This document shows, piece by piece, positions 47,695-57,779 of a stretch of DNA of 64,000 nt. A program made the translations under genes and the position numbers. How positions within the stretch are numbered: the first letter of the stretch is position 1; the number at the start of each line of letters is the position of its first letter. The stretch covers positions 59,512 to 123,511 of the forward strand of contig VDFB02275602.1 of the NCBI GenBank assembly GCA_007258455.2. Reading direction: 5' to 3'. The notes below the pieces were generated by a model. The model made no database searches and had not been told where the DNA came from. It saw only the letters and a program-made list of their open reading frames with translations. The DNA comes from Sequoia sempervirens (Eukaryota; Streptophyta; Pinopsida; Cupressales; Cupressaceae).

Positions 47695-48630
47695 ATGGCT
47701 AATAGGGATGAGGAAGGTCCTTCTAGGAATCGTCTTGATGACGAAGAAAGAGAGGCCAGAGATGTACTGAGAGGGATGGTGGCAGGCCAGGAATAGGTGG
47801 CGAACATCCTCCAACAACATAGTACCAATGTTTAGAACTTGACAGTTCAGAAAAGGCAGAATCAGGATCAAGATCAGGGGGGAAGTATTCATGGAGAACC
47901 TCGCAGATATTGCTCCAGCATGCACCTATGAAGGATCCACATGCCCTGAGACCTGACTGGCAGCTGAGGCTTCAGATCTTGGAGATAGTTGGGTAGTTTG
48001 GAGTCATACATTGGAGAGTTTCAGAGACTTTCAATTATGGTAACAAGAATTTCAGAGAGGAGATTGGTTATACTTTTCATAGATGGACTATTTGAGCCTA
48101 TGAAAGGTTGGATCGAGGCTTTCGATCCACCCACCTTGCCAGAGGCTATGAGAAAATCTTGTAACATGGAACTTACAACTTCACATAGTAAGTCTGAATC
48201 AGAACCATCCTCATCCTACAATGATAACAGATCTGATCGAAAGAAAACAGAAAACTCAGACCAAAAGAAAAAGTTTGTAGCTCCTTTTGATCGAGAAATG
48301 ATCAATGATTTGCGTAGGAAGAAGCTTTGCTTTTATTGCAAAGGCCTATATGACCTTAACCATGACTGTCCCCTTAAGCCTAAAGGTCAAAATAGACAAA
48401 TGAAGTGGTTTTATGAGGGTGATGACATGGTTGATTTATCATACCAGCAAACTGATATTGCAGCTTGGAGCTTCCATTCTATCACTCTCATTAGTGTGGA
48501 AAGTGGGAAGATTGAGCAGGAGATTTTAGAGGAGGAGGAGCATGAGATGTTTCATGAGGAGTATGATTCTGCTTCTTACTCTAGGGGCTCAGAGGTGTTT
48601 GATTGGGATCAACATAGATATGAGGTTTAG
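47695..48630 (+). pseudogene. Element E shortened gag
   Basis: N-terminal part from ATG 47695 (MANRDEEGPSRNRLDDEERE) reaches a stop near 47795. The central capsid block expected next (the EAIK..WWYHG region) is deleted, and an open frame from 47989 to 48630 resumes at GSLESYIGEFQRLSIMV, continues ERRLVILFIDGLFEPMKGW, and has the zinc knuckle CFYCKGLYDLNHDC and PLKPKGQNRQMKWFYEGDD, closely matching the tail of element M Gag. After the knuckle there is no protease. A packaging Gag is not likely to work without the capsid core, so mobilisation would need Gag and Pol in trans. Confidence 0.85.
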
Positions 48631-49136
48631 TTTGTGAACAATCCTCGCTTTGCGGCGGATGCTACAGTGTCTTGTGATAATCCACTTTTCAAGGTAGATG
48701 TTGATTCTACTCTTGACCCTGATTTAGGGGTGATCATTGATCGTAACATCGTGGATTCCATCAGTGCATTGGAATCTCAGATAGGGCTCGTTGGGGAGTT
48801 TCATAGTGTGTACATGGTAAGGAGTGTTCACAGTTTCACTTTCGATCTTAATGTACATGATCTGATTCGGATGCATAGTTTTGGTATGCACGTGCTAGAC
48901 ATGTTGGAAGATAGCATATCTTGTGCAGTTATAGGGCACAGGTGTTGTCAGCGGTTTGAATTACTTCCGTATGAGTTTCTCTCTCCTGTGATAGTTGGTG
49001 TTGAGGTTGATAGGGTACAACATGATGATCCAGTTGATTAGATATGGGTGTTACAGGAGACAGTTGGTGATAACAAGGATGTTACACGGCACTATCCTTG
49101 GGATCCTGGTGGAGTGGAGTATTCGTTGTTGTTGAG
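48631..49136 (+). other. Element E non-pol spacer with open frame
   Basis: Open frame 48634-49041 (135 codons, in no family I know; hydrophobic and acidic, no zinc or catalytic motifs) in the place of pol. It abuts gag by a single stop. It could be a genuine accessory ORF, but one copy cannot show selection. Confidence 0.5.
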
Positions 49137-49172
49137 ATTGCTTGAGGACAAGCAATTTCAGGGAGGGTGGAC
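49137..49172 (+). other. Element E pre-PPT inverted repeat and PPT
   Basis: Perfect ATTGCTTG, AGGA, CAAGCAAT (49137-49156), then TTCAGGGAGGGTGGAC next to the LTR. Preserved although pol coding sequence around it is gone. Confidence 0.85.
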
Positions 49173-50217
49173 TGTAATGTCCCCCTTTTTAGCGTGATCT
49201 TGTTTTGTGATGGTTATTCTATTTCTTGGACCCTCGTAGGCTGACAAGATCTTGTTAGAGAGTCAATGGTCGTATTTGGTGCGTTTTGTCGTTTCCATCC
49301 TTTGAGTTAAGTGATTGGCTCATAGCAGGCCTTGACAGAACAGTGATTGACAGCTTCTGACGACTCGTCAATACGATGGGTTATGAGCAAGATATTAATA
49401 TTTAAGTGAAATTAAAGTGTTTTAACTTTATTTGATGGAATATTATAAAGTTGACTTGACTTTATAATAAAGTAATCACTTAAATTTATTTAAGTGAAAT
49501 TTAAAACACTTTACAAAAAGGAGCTCCCCTTTTATTTTAATAAGTGACTATTGAAAAGTGCAAAATACATTTTAAATGTATTTTAATGAAAGTGGTGTCA
49601 CTTCTTGGGATGCGTGCCTTTTTGGCCTTATAAGGAAAGCAAAGGAAAAGTCGAACTCATCTTTTGACTATTTGATATTTTCTCTTTGGCTTTGGCTAAG
49701 CTTGGTTTCTCTAAGACAAGGGTTTTAGGAGATTTATCTTTGGAGAGCAGCAATTCTTCACAAATCTGTGATTGTGAGATTGTGAAAGATCAGTTGAATG
49801 ATTGCAACAACGGGAGCTTCAATTCAGGAGTTTTTACAGTGCTTAATTAGGATTTTTTGTCTAGCTACTACAGTCCATTTGCCTCAGTTTTTTAGGCTGG
49901 AGATTTCATTTTGTAGCCTTCTACATTGGAATTTATTAGTTTTCATCATTCTTGGCTGGCAAACTGGAATATTTTCTTAATAAAATAATCTGGAGCATTT
50001 TGGGTATGTCTATCATATGTAATCTCTTTGTTACGGTTATTTAATACCTTTTGTACTTTCATTTTGTCAATTTTAGCTCAGATTTGAGTTTTATAAGCAT
50101 TTATATGTTGTACGCCCCTTCTCTTCTGTCTAGAAACTTTCTCTAAAAAACTAAAAAAACACAAGAAGATAATAAAATACTATAGGCATTTGGTTGGAGC
50201 CAGCTGGGCTCATCACA
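49173..50217 (+). repeat. Element E 3' LTR
   Basis: 1045 bp, same ends as the 5' LTR, with a clean internal gap of about 210 bases near 49856. Several differences from the 5' LTR are CG to TG or CA changes near the start. Confidence 0.92.
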
Positions 50218-52326
50218 TTGTAGAAGAGAGATAAAGTGAAGGCACTCTTGCTAAACTTTCTAGCTTTCAAAAAATGAATCTTTTAGATTTCATGGAGTCT
50301 TATGTGGGTAGCAAATTGTTGCTCTTATTGACATTGGTGCTACAAACCATTTCATTGATGAAGGGGTTTTTGCAAGAAGAGGCCTCGAAACAAAAGATTT
50401 TTAAGGATTCAAAGTTAGGGTAGTTGATTGTTTTAAGAAAAATATCTCAAATGAGTCTAGAGCTGGGAAACTATGAAGTCAAAGATGATTTCTATTTGGT
50501 AAGTATTGGAGATACAGATGTAGTTATGTGGTAAGTATTGGAGATATAGATGTAGTTCTTGGCATCCAGTGGCTTCTTTCCTTGGGAGAGATTTCTTTGA
50601 ATTTGCAAACTATGGAGCTGAAATTCCAATTTGATGGGAAGAACATGGTGTTGAGAGGGATGTCAAATGGAGGTCCTCGTGTTATCACATACAGGAGGAT
50701 GGGGAGATTGCTTTGTCATGATCAAGTTGAGTGGGCAATAGAATGTGTCATCATGCGTACTGTCTCTCAACAAGAAAAGAGAAAATACGATCCAAAGGTG
50801 CAAGCCTTTTTAACTAAGCAAAGTAGGGTTTTTAATGGCATACGACTTGGGAGGCTTCTTGAAAGAGGTATTGAACATGTGATAAGTTGGAAGAGGGAGC
50901 CAAACCAATCATCACTACTACTTATCGAAATCCCAAGAGACATAAAATGAAATTGAGAAAGCAATCAAAGAGCTTTTGGAGATGGGGCATATCCATCCAA
51001 GCAAAAGCCATTTGCATCTTCTTTTGTATTCATGAAGAAGGATGGGACCACGTGCATGTGTATAGGTTATAGAGTTCTTAACAAGAACCCTATACCGAGG
51101 ATTGATGAGGCCATTGATGAGCTATATGGAGCGGTCTATTTTTTGAAAATAGACTAAAGATCTAGAAACCACTAGATTAGACTTTGAAAAGAAGATATTG
51201 AGAATATTACTTCTCAATGCCATTTTGGGCATTATGAGTTTTTGGTTATGCCTTTTGTCTTAACAAATGCTTTGACAACTTTTCAATCTTGTAAGAACAT
51301 GTTTTCAACAAGTAGCTCAAGAAATTTGTCTTGGTGTTTTTTGATGACATCTTAATTTTCAACAAGACTTGGGATAAGCATATGAGGCATTTGGATGAGG
51401 TTTTGGGTATCCTTGAGGTTGAATCTCTATTTGCAAAGGAGTGCAAGTACGAGTTTGGCATGAAAAAATTGTTGTACCTTGGTCATGTGATTAGCTGAAA
51501 AGTGGTTAGTGTTGATCAAGAGAAGATTAAGACCATTTTAGATTTGGCTCCTCCAAAAAATCTCACTCAATTGAAGGGTTTCTTTGGGCTTTGTGGTTTC
51601 TATAGGAGATACGTGAAGGGTTTCTCATAGTTGGCTGCCCCACTTATTGATCTTACCAAAAAGGGGGCATTTGTGTGGTCTACAATAGCAAAGAAATCTT
51701 TTGATCAATTCAAGCAAATCATGAGTAAATGTCTTGTTTCAGCCATACTTGATTTTTCCAAGTCGTTTGAGCTTGAGTGTGATGCATTTTGAGAAGAAAT
51801 AGGTGCTGTCCTCATTCAAAACAAACATCCCATTGTCTTCGAAAGCAAAAGTTAAGAGGAGAAAAGAGATATTCCATCTATGAAAGGGAGATTCTTGCCA
51901 TTATGCGTACTTTGGTCAAATTCAGGCAATACTTGGTTGGTAGGAAATTAATTGTTAAAACTGATCATAATAGTCTCAAATATTCCTTCAATCAAAAGGA
52001 TCTCAATGAAACACAACAAAAATTGGTGAGTAAGCTACAAGCTTACGATTTTGACATTGAATATGTCAAAGGAAAGAAGAATGTGTGTTTGATACATTGT
52101 GAAGAAGGCCACATTTGAGCTCTTTCATGGAGATTATTACTGATTGGAATTAGAAATTTCTTTTGGAGTATGCCAAAAGTCCTTTCGCCACTAGTATCTT
52201 GGATGGTACATTGTAAGATGAAAGGTACAAGATGGTGAATGAGCTGATTTTCTTCAAGAAAAAAATATTCGTAGTTGTTTAATCGGGGCTGAAATAGAAG
52301 ATTTTGAAGACTTTCCATGATGTTCC
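50218..52326 (+). pseudogene. Element F protease, RT and RNase H remnant
   Basis: Continues from 46262 after element E. Heavily broken: protease (DIGATNHFIDEG near 50333), [20 protein letters not shown] and HDQVEWAIECV (very like element G), RT pieces (PIPRIDEAIDELYGAVYF, FFDDILIF near 51343), RNase H (ILDFSKSFELECDAF; IYEREILAIMRTLVKFRQYL; KTDHNSLKYSF) and the start of the integrase zinc finger (KTFHDVPVA) at 52326, where LTR O interrupts (target duplication GTTCC). Many stops and frameshifts; clearly dead and older than E and O. Confidence 0.9.
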
Positions 52327-52639
52327 TGTTGCCCGATTTTCACCTACGGGCTCAATCAGGCAGGGCAATCTATGTTTCAGGTGTTCATGAAGTCCAAATG
52401 GAGACATTGTTGTGCATGATTGAATCATACCCATGATTCATTTCTCAAGGAGCTCAGTTGAAAAGTTTGCCTCAATCAAGTTTGGCATAGAGTTCCTCTA
52501 AGGAGAAAGTCGGCAAGACCTTCCAGTTGTCTTGTCGACTAGCAGTGCGTCCTATTTGGTTGAATAAACCAGTCGCCAAGACATTCGGGTCGCCATGAGT
52601 CTTCATGTATCTCTCCGCTTGGAAGGAGGTCATGTCGAT

Positions 52640-53520
52640 AGTCTTTCACAAGAACGTCTCAGCGAAGGGAGGTATCGTCGACGTGAAGTCTTACCGACCG
52701 CAGGCGGTCTCACCGAAATGAATGCCTTCGGTGTAAACTTGTGCGTTCGCTATGAGGTCCCACCGATCGAGTGAAGTCTCCCCGATATGAAGTGAGTTCG
52801 CCAAAAGGAAGCATTTTCAGCGAAAGGTCTGGCCGACAGGCCAAGGTCTCGGCGACGGTATGGGGGCTTCGCTATAAGGTCTCACCGTCGGGGTGAGGTC
52901 TTGCCGAAGTGAAGCGGTCTCGGCGAAGGAAACAAGCTCGTCGAGAGGTCTTGCCGACAAGTGGCGGTCTCCCCGACAAGAAAGGATGCGAGCTCGGGGC
53001 AAAGGAAAGTAAAGTCGCCATGATGTCTCGGCGAAAGTATAAGATCCTGCCGACTAGCAAGGGTCTTGGCGACAGGAGAGGAGCCCTTGGCGAGATGTTG
53101 AACTCTCGCCGAAGTAAAGCGGCGTCAGCGAAGTAAAGCAAGCTTGCCGAGAGAGTTTAACATCGGTATATCATCTGGCTGACAAGAAGATGTCTTGCCG
53201 AGGAGGTTGCACTCGCTGACAGAAGGCTCGGTCGATGTAATGTCTCACCGACCGAAGGTGGTTTCGCCGAGGTGGAATGAATTCGCCATGATGTCTCATC
53301 GACTCAATGGGGTCTTGCCGAAATTAAGTGAGCTTGGGGAGAAGAAAAGAGCTCGCTATGAGGTCCTGCCGAAAGAAGGGAGTTGTCGATAGCGATCAGC
53401 TTGCCCACGGAAATGGATATCGGTATAACTCCCACAGCTCGATAGGAGGTCCCGCTGATAGTCCCAAGCTATGCCGATAGCTACTATGTGATGTGCTCAC
53501 ATCGGGGAGACACGATTAGT
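52640..53520 (+). repeat. CpG-rich degenerate array of GGTCTYRCCGA motifs
   Basis: Over about 880 bases, phrases such as GGTCTTGCCGA, GGTCTCACCGA, GGTCTCGGCGA and AGCTCGTCGAGA recur every 20-30 bases. The shared core is TC..CCGA or its near-palindromic form TCGGCGA. GC content is far above the surroundings. Confidence 0.85.
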
Positions 53521-53934
53521 GTCTCACCGACATGCGATTTTGATGAAGCAACCTTTGACCGTTGGGAATCTGCGTGGCATCAGCTCGACCAATCTGAAGG
53601 AACTAAAGGGGAACCATCAACCGTTTGATTGTTTGACTTCCCCTGTGAACGAGACCAACAGAGCATAAATGACATGGACTTTTCTTGAAATCAAAAGCGA
53701 CGTGGATTTTCTCTGAGCTCAGGAGCATTCAAGGCAGCTCGGCAAGGAGATTTGAAGAGGGACACGAGGACCAAAAGTTAATGCTGCAAAAGATCTTAAG
53801 GCTTCCCCTGAGGGTGATCTTCACCGACATGGACAGCGGGGACGCAGCATTAACTTCATTTGAAAAGATCTAAGGGCAGGATTTTTTTTGAAGGCTGATA
53901 TTTTTGTAAGCCCTAAGGGGCCGACATCTTCTTG

Positions 53935-53942
53935 TATATAAG
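53935..53942 (+). promoter_or_regulatory. TATA box of LTR O
   Basis: TATATAAG in CTTGTATATAAGGCATTTTT. Confidence 0.65.
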
Positions 53943-54619
53943 GCATTTTTGCCTCTTTGTAAAGGAGTTCTCCTGATGCTTTTTGAAAGTCTGTGACTTC
54001 TACAGTCCTTTCTCAGATTAGCAAACTTTTGTAACTCATTTTGGAGCATGTTATATAAAATTTACCTTGGTTACCATTGATGGTTCATTTTTTTTTCCTT
54101 TTGGTTCTTGTGAAGTATTGTGCATTTTTAAGTGATTCATCAAGCTACTTAGTGAAATCTTTCTTTTCCTTATAGCTTTGTTTCATGTTAGCATGCCTTT
54201 CTTTGCAAAAGTAGTATCATGTAGGTTATAAACTGTGTTTACTCAATTGCACATGAGCTTTTAATTTGTGAAAATCTGCTTTTCCTTCTTGAAAGTGTGT
54301 GCATGTCAAACTTGTTTGTATGCATAATCTACAAAATATTGTTGTGCAGTCCCATGTCCATCATCAGTATTCAAGTGTAACCTAAGTATTCCATTGCTCT
54401 TATCAGTTCGGTGTATCACCATAGGATTTAATTTTTATTTTTATGCACTTCTCCCTTTCCCTTTACAGAATCAGTGGTTTAGGTGATACCAAAGGAAGCC
54501 GGCCTTCTCCGGAGGTTGACCTCTGTCTATAAGTGACCCACAGCTTTGGAGGTCTTCCCATGTTACATTGAGGTGTCGAACATCGGGTTCAACAAGGGTG
54601 CAACTTCGGATTGATAACA

Positions 54620-54700
54620 GTTCCCTTGGCTGCTCACCAAGGATTTTTGAGCACTTACAAATAGGTCCATGAAATATTTTTGTAGAAAAGGCTTAAAGAT
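54620..54700 (+). pseudogene. Element F integrase fragment after LTR O
   Basis: Reads VPLAAHQGFLSTYK, a stop, then VHEIF, and shortly KRLKDVL, matching the integrase zinc-finger region AGHQGFFKTYRQIRERF of related elements. Similarity ends near 54700; the rest of F is lost. Confidence 0.78.
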
Positions 54701-54930
54701 GTGTTATCCTTGAATCCAGCTGTGCTAGATTCATGGGATAATCCCCTATGAAACTTGTCTGTTTCGTAGTTCCGTGTACTTCCAACACGCAAAACAAGGA
54801 AAATTTCAAATCACCTCAATGCGTGGTCCAAAACCTCAAATAGTCCGTTTGAGTGTTCTCTCTCGTCAAGAGCTTTAAAATGAGTATCTTCGTCAACTCT
54901 TAACCTTTGGGAGCTAGTCAAATTGTGAAA
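54701..54930. other. Unassigned, probably the start of unit P
   Basis: No frame or repeat recognised; lies between the F fragment and the first P hairpin. Confidence 0.35.
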
Positions 54931-55089
54931 CATGTCGGAGCGTTGAAAATCAATGCTCTTACATGTGCCTTAGTGAAATTTCAACTCCAAGTGTTGAAGT
55001 GCTAAAAATCAGCGCTCCTACACTTTTCCAACTACTTTGAGATGCATAAGCACTGATTTTCAGCGCTAGTGCATTTTTCCCTAGGTCGA
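54931..55089 (+). repeat. P hairpin array, first part (hairpins 1-3)
   Basis: Inverted repeats of 33-37 bases with a 3-base AAA or TTT loop at 54931-54965, 54989-55025 and 55042-55074. Inner arms resemble GCGCTGA..TCAGCGC; outer arms differ between hairpins yet mostly pair within each, for example ATGCAT..AGTGCAT. LTR N interrupts the array at 55089. Confidence 0.85.
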
Positions 55090-56436
55090 TGTAGAAACCC
55101 TAGTTTCCTCCGTTTCTCAAATCTGACAGTTTTGTTTGGCTTTTCTGACGTTTTTGGTTTTTTTGTAATTTTTGGGTTTTTTGCATGTAATTGAAAGAAT
55201 GCGATTTTGCTTGAAAAATGATAATAAATTCAATACAAATAAATCTACCTTGAAAACGATGAAATCAATAGCTAGAATGGACGCCAATCTTAATATAAAT
55301 CTTCTGAGACAGTTACAATGATATTCCAGATACATGCAAGGTAAAAGGCAAATAAATTAAGAAACCTGGTTTTTGATACAACAATAAATGATCAGCTGAA
55401 AAGGTACGGCTGCAATGAATATTAGTTTTCTCCTCCAGTCTGATGATCTCAAAAGCCTCCAGTAACTCCAGCGCTCCAAGATGATGAAGATTGAAGGTCA
55501 AAAGATAGGCGCTTTGGCTCAAGACAAAAACACGCCTTTTCATGCAAGTACGGCCTGACAGAAAGGTACGGCCTGCTGCTGTAATAAATGCAATTTGTAC
55601 GGCTCTTCTGGAATCTCTGGAAATGATGAATATAGGCGCCTCTGTGCAATAACTCTTCTGAATAATGAATATCTCTGATAACTCTGAAGTTTGACTCAAT
55701 ATGAAGCTCTGTAATTTCTTCTGAATGAAGAAATCTCTCAGCTGCAATAGATCAAGTGTTATTTCACTCTCTGAATTGCTTCCAGTGGAGATGGCTCGTT
55801 CCCCAAGGAATTCGAACTTGAAACCCTAAAGTCTCTTGCTCAGATCAAAGTTGATCAATTTCTCAAAATCAATAATCACATAATGGCACAATTCCCAAGG
55901 CAAAACCCTTTATCTCTTGAAAAGTGCGATTTCCTCAATAATAGGGTTTCATTAAAATATTCAACTTTTAATTCTTTTAATATCTCAATAGTCTCAGCCA
56001 AATAATTATAATAAAATATAATTCTCAATTTGGCCCCTTCGATGATGGCGACCCTCAAATAGAATCACTTAAGTTATAATTTAATATTATAACTTATATT
56101 CCATCAATAATTAATATTTAATTAATACAATTAAATATTAATATCTCGTTATTCATCCGATGACTGATCGATGCGAAGTTTGTGAACACGGAAATTGATC
56201 CTGAACACTGCCAAAGCCATATTGTAAAATGGCAGGGGTCCCACGCCGAGGAACGCTAAAAATAGCATTAGCGAAGTCTCCGATCGAGCCCAAACGAAAG
56301 CCTACTGATCAAACTCTGCCAACTGAAGCTGAGCCAAGCTCCAAAATGACCCCCTATCTAGTCCATTAGCCTACGAGGGTCGTATGATAGGCCAATCCTG
56401 TGCTCCGAGAGATGTCACTGAGAAGGGGACATGACA
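55090..56436 (-). mobile_element. Solo LTR N
   Basis: Target duplication GTCGA (55085-55089, 56437-56441). Minus-strand start TGTCATGTCCCC at 56436, end at 55090 (plus TGTAGAAACCC); 1347 bp. Dyad at 56367-56394, box CTAAAAATAG at 56256-56265, GTACGGC sites near 55405, 55549, 55566 and 55597. Closest by eye to H. Confidence 0.93.
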
Positions 56437-57535
56437 GTCGAGACTTCTTCATGCACGAGCAGTGATTTTCAACGCCAGTGCATTTTTCCCGTTTTCCCTC
56501 CAAACATAGCGTCGTCATTAATGCGCTACTTGAGTTAATTAATTGACCTTTTTGAAAGACTTTTAAGTATTTTTTAAGTTAATCTTTCTTTGTTCCATCC
56601 GCCAAACCTCTTCCTCATACGAATCCTTCTCCAACTCCCAGCGGATTTGAGTTTGAAGGTTTCTCGAACATTTGAACCAGGTTTTCATCGTTTTCTCCAG
56701 GTGCGTTGTGTATTCTTCCTCTTCGTGGCTATCTCTTTCTTGCATTCCTTCTTTCGTTTTAGGATTTCAATACTTTCTTTTGAATCTTATCCTCCGTTTA
56801 GGGTTTGTATATTTTCAAAGTCTGCGTTTCTTGTTTTCCCTTGAACCTTGTTCATTAGCGTCGCCATTTAGGGTTTGTTGGTTTGTATTTTTCAAACGTA
56901 CCTTTTTCTTTGTGTTTCTTTATTTTTTCACACGTTTTTTGGTCTCCGCCTTGTTTTTGAGAGTATTCATCTTTTCCCTGAGTCATCCTATGGCTGAAGT
57001 GGTGAAGTTCTTTGCATATGCATTTGAAACTAAATGAAGCCTCATCGTTTTTTGAAGGATCTTTCTTCGAATTGTTCGAGCGGTGATTTTCACGGCTTGA
57101 ACATCGAGTCTTCTTTTCCAAAATGTCGAAGCGATAAAAAAGTCCGCCGTTGTACCCATAAACATTCACCAACTCCAACATGTAGGAGCGGTGAAAATCA
57201 CCACTCCTACATGGAGTATTTCTTCCAAACACATGTAGAAGTGGTAAAATTGTTCACATATGCATTTGTTTATGTAGGAATGAAGGACTTGCTCAAGCGC
57301 TAAAAATTAGCGCCTGAACATAAACTACAATCTTCCCTGACATGCTCAAGTGCTGATTTTCAGCGCTCGAGCATGAAGTTAAATTTTGCAAATGCAATAG
57401 CGTTGAAATTCAGTGCCTCAACACATTACCTTCTAAACATCCTGAGCATGTAGGAGCGCTGATTTTTAGCGCCCCTACATTCGAAATCATCATCTCAATA
57501 TGTAGGAGCGCTGATTTTCAGCGCTCCTACATAAA
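56437..57535 (+). repeat. P hairpin array, second part (hairpins 4-13)
   Basis: Hairpins at 56451-56483, 57073-57103, 57123-57159 (poor), 57179-57213, 57232-57262 (poor), 57291-57320, 57341-57375, 57391-57427, 57448-57480 and 57500-57532. The last is perfect: TGTAGGAGCGCTGA, TTT, TCAGCGCTCCTACA. Between hairpins 4 and 5 lies a pyrimidine-rich stretch with a possible splice donor (CTCCAG|GTGCG at 56700/56701); a good acceptor TATTCTTGCAG ends at 57717, so hairpins 5-13 may lie in a 5' UTR intron of the P ORF. That intron is inferred only. Confidence 0.85.
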
Positions 57536-57779
57536 AATCAGTTTTTTCCATTAATGCTTTGAAATCAGTTTGCTTGCGCTCTGAACCCTGTTTCTTCACT
57601 CATGCTCTGTTTTTTGTGCAAAATAGCTCATTCGCACTTGCTCCGAATTGCTTGCTTGCTTCACGCTTCCCAATGCTGCATTTTCTCCTAAAATTTGCTG
57701 ATTCACTATTCTTGCAGTTTCTCTCAAGATCTCATCAGGGGACCCCGAAGGTGATATCTCTTGATCCTGTTGTTTTTAG

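Larger units (their letters stand above)
46263..50217 (+). mobile_element. Element E, pol-less LTR retrotransposon (gag-only type)
   Basis: Flanked by TTGTA (46258-46262 and 50218-50222). LTRs 46263-47517 and 49173-50217, PBS, a shortened gag, an unrelated 0.5-kb open stretch, pre-PPT inverted repeat and PPT. LTR ends and gag tail resemble element M, which carries a full pol. Total length 3955 bp. Layout fits the published non-autonomous TR-GAG class. Confidence 0.93.
52327..54619 (+). mobile_element. Solo LTR O (2.3 kb)
   Basis: TGTTGCCCGA at 52327 and GATAACA at 54619, flanked by GTTCC (52322-52326, 54620-54624); the integrase frame of F resumes after it. TATA box at 53935-53942 and about 680 bases of R/U5. 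U3 holds a CpG-rich degenerate array (52640-53520). Open frames there (for example 52872-53141 minus) exist because the repeat lacks stops, and I do not call them genes. Confidence 0.9.

Noticed and set aside
52817..53392. Several open frames in the CpG-rich array of LTR O
   Set aside because: They arise from a stop-poor short repeat on both strands; the peptides are simply the repeat translated.
56590..57037. Phe-rich frames resembling a membrane protein
   Set aside because: Pyrimidine-rich DNA upstream of the P ORF gives Phe/Ser/Leu runs; better read as 5' leader and intron.
54931..57532. CRISPR array
   Set aside because: Repeats are variable hairpins without constant repeat plus unique spacer structure, and the DNA is eukaryotic.
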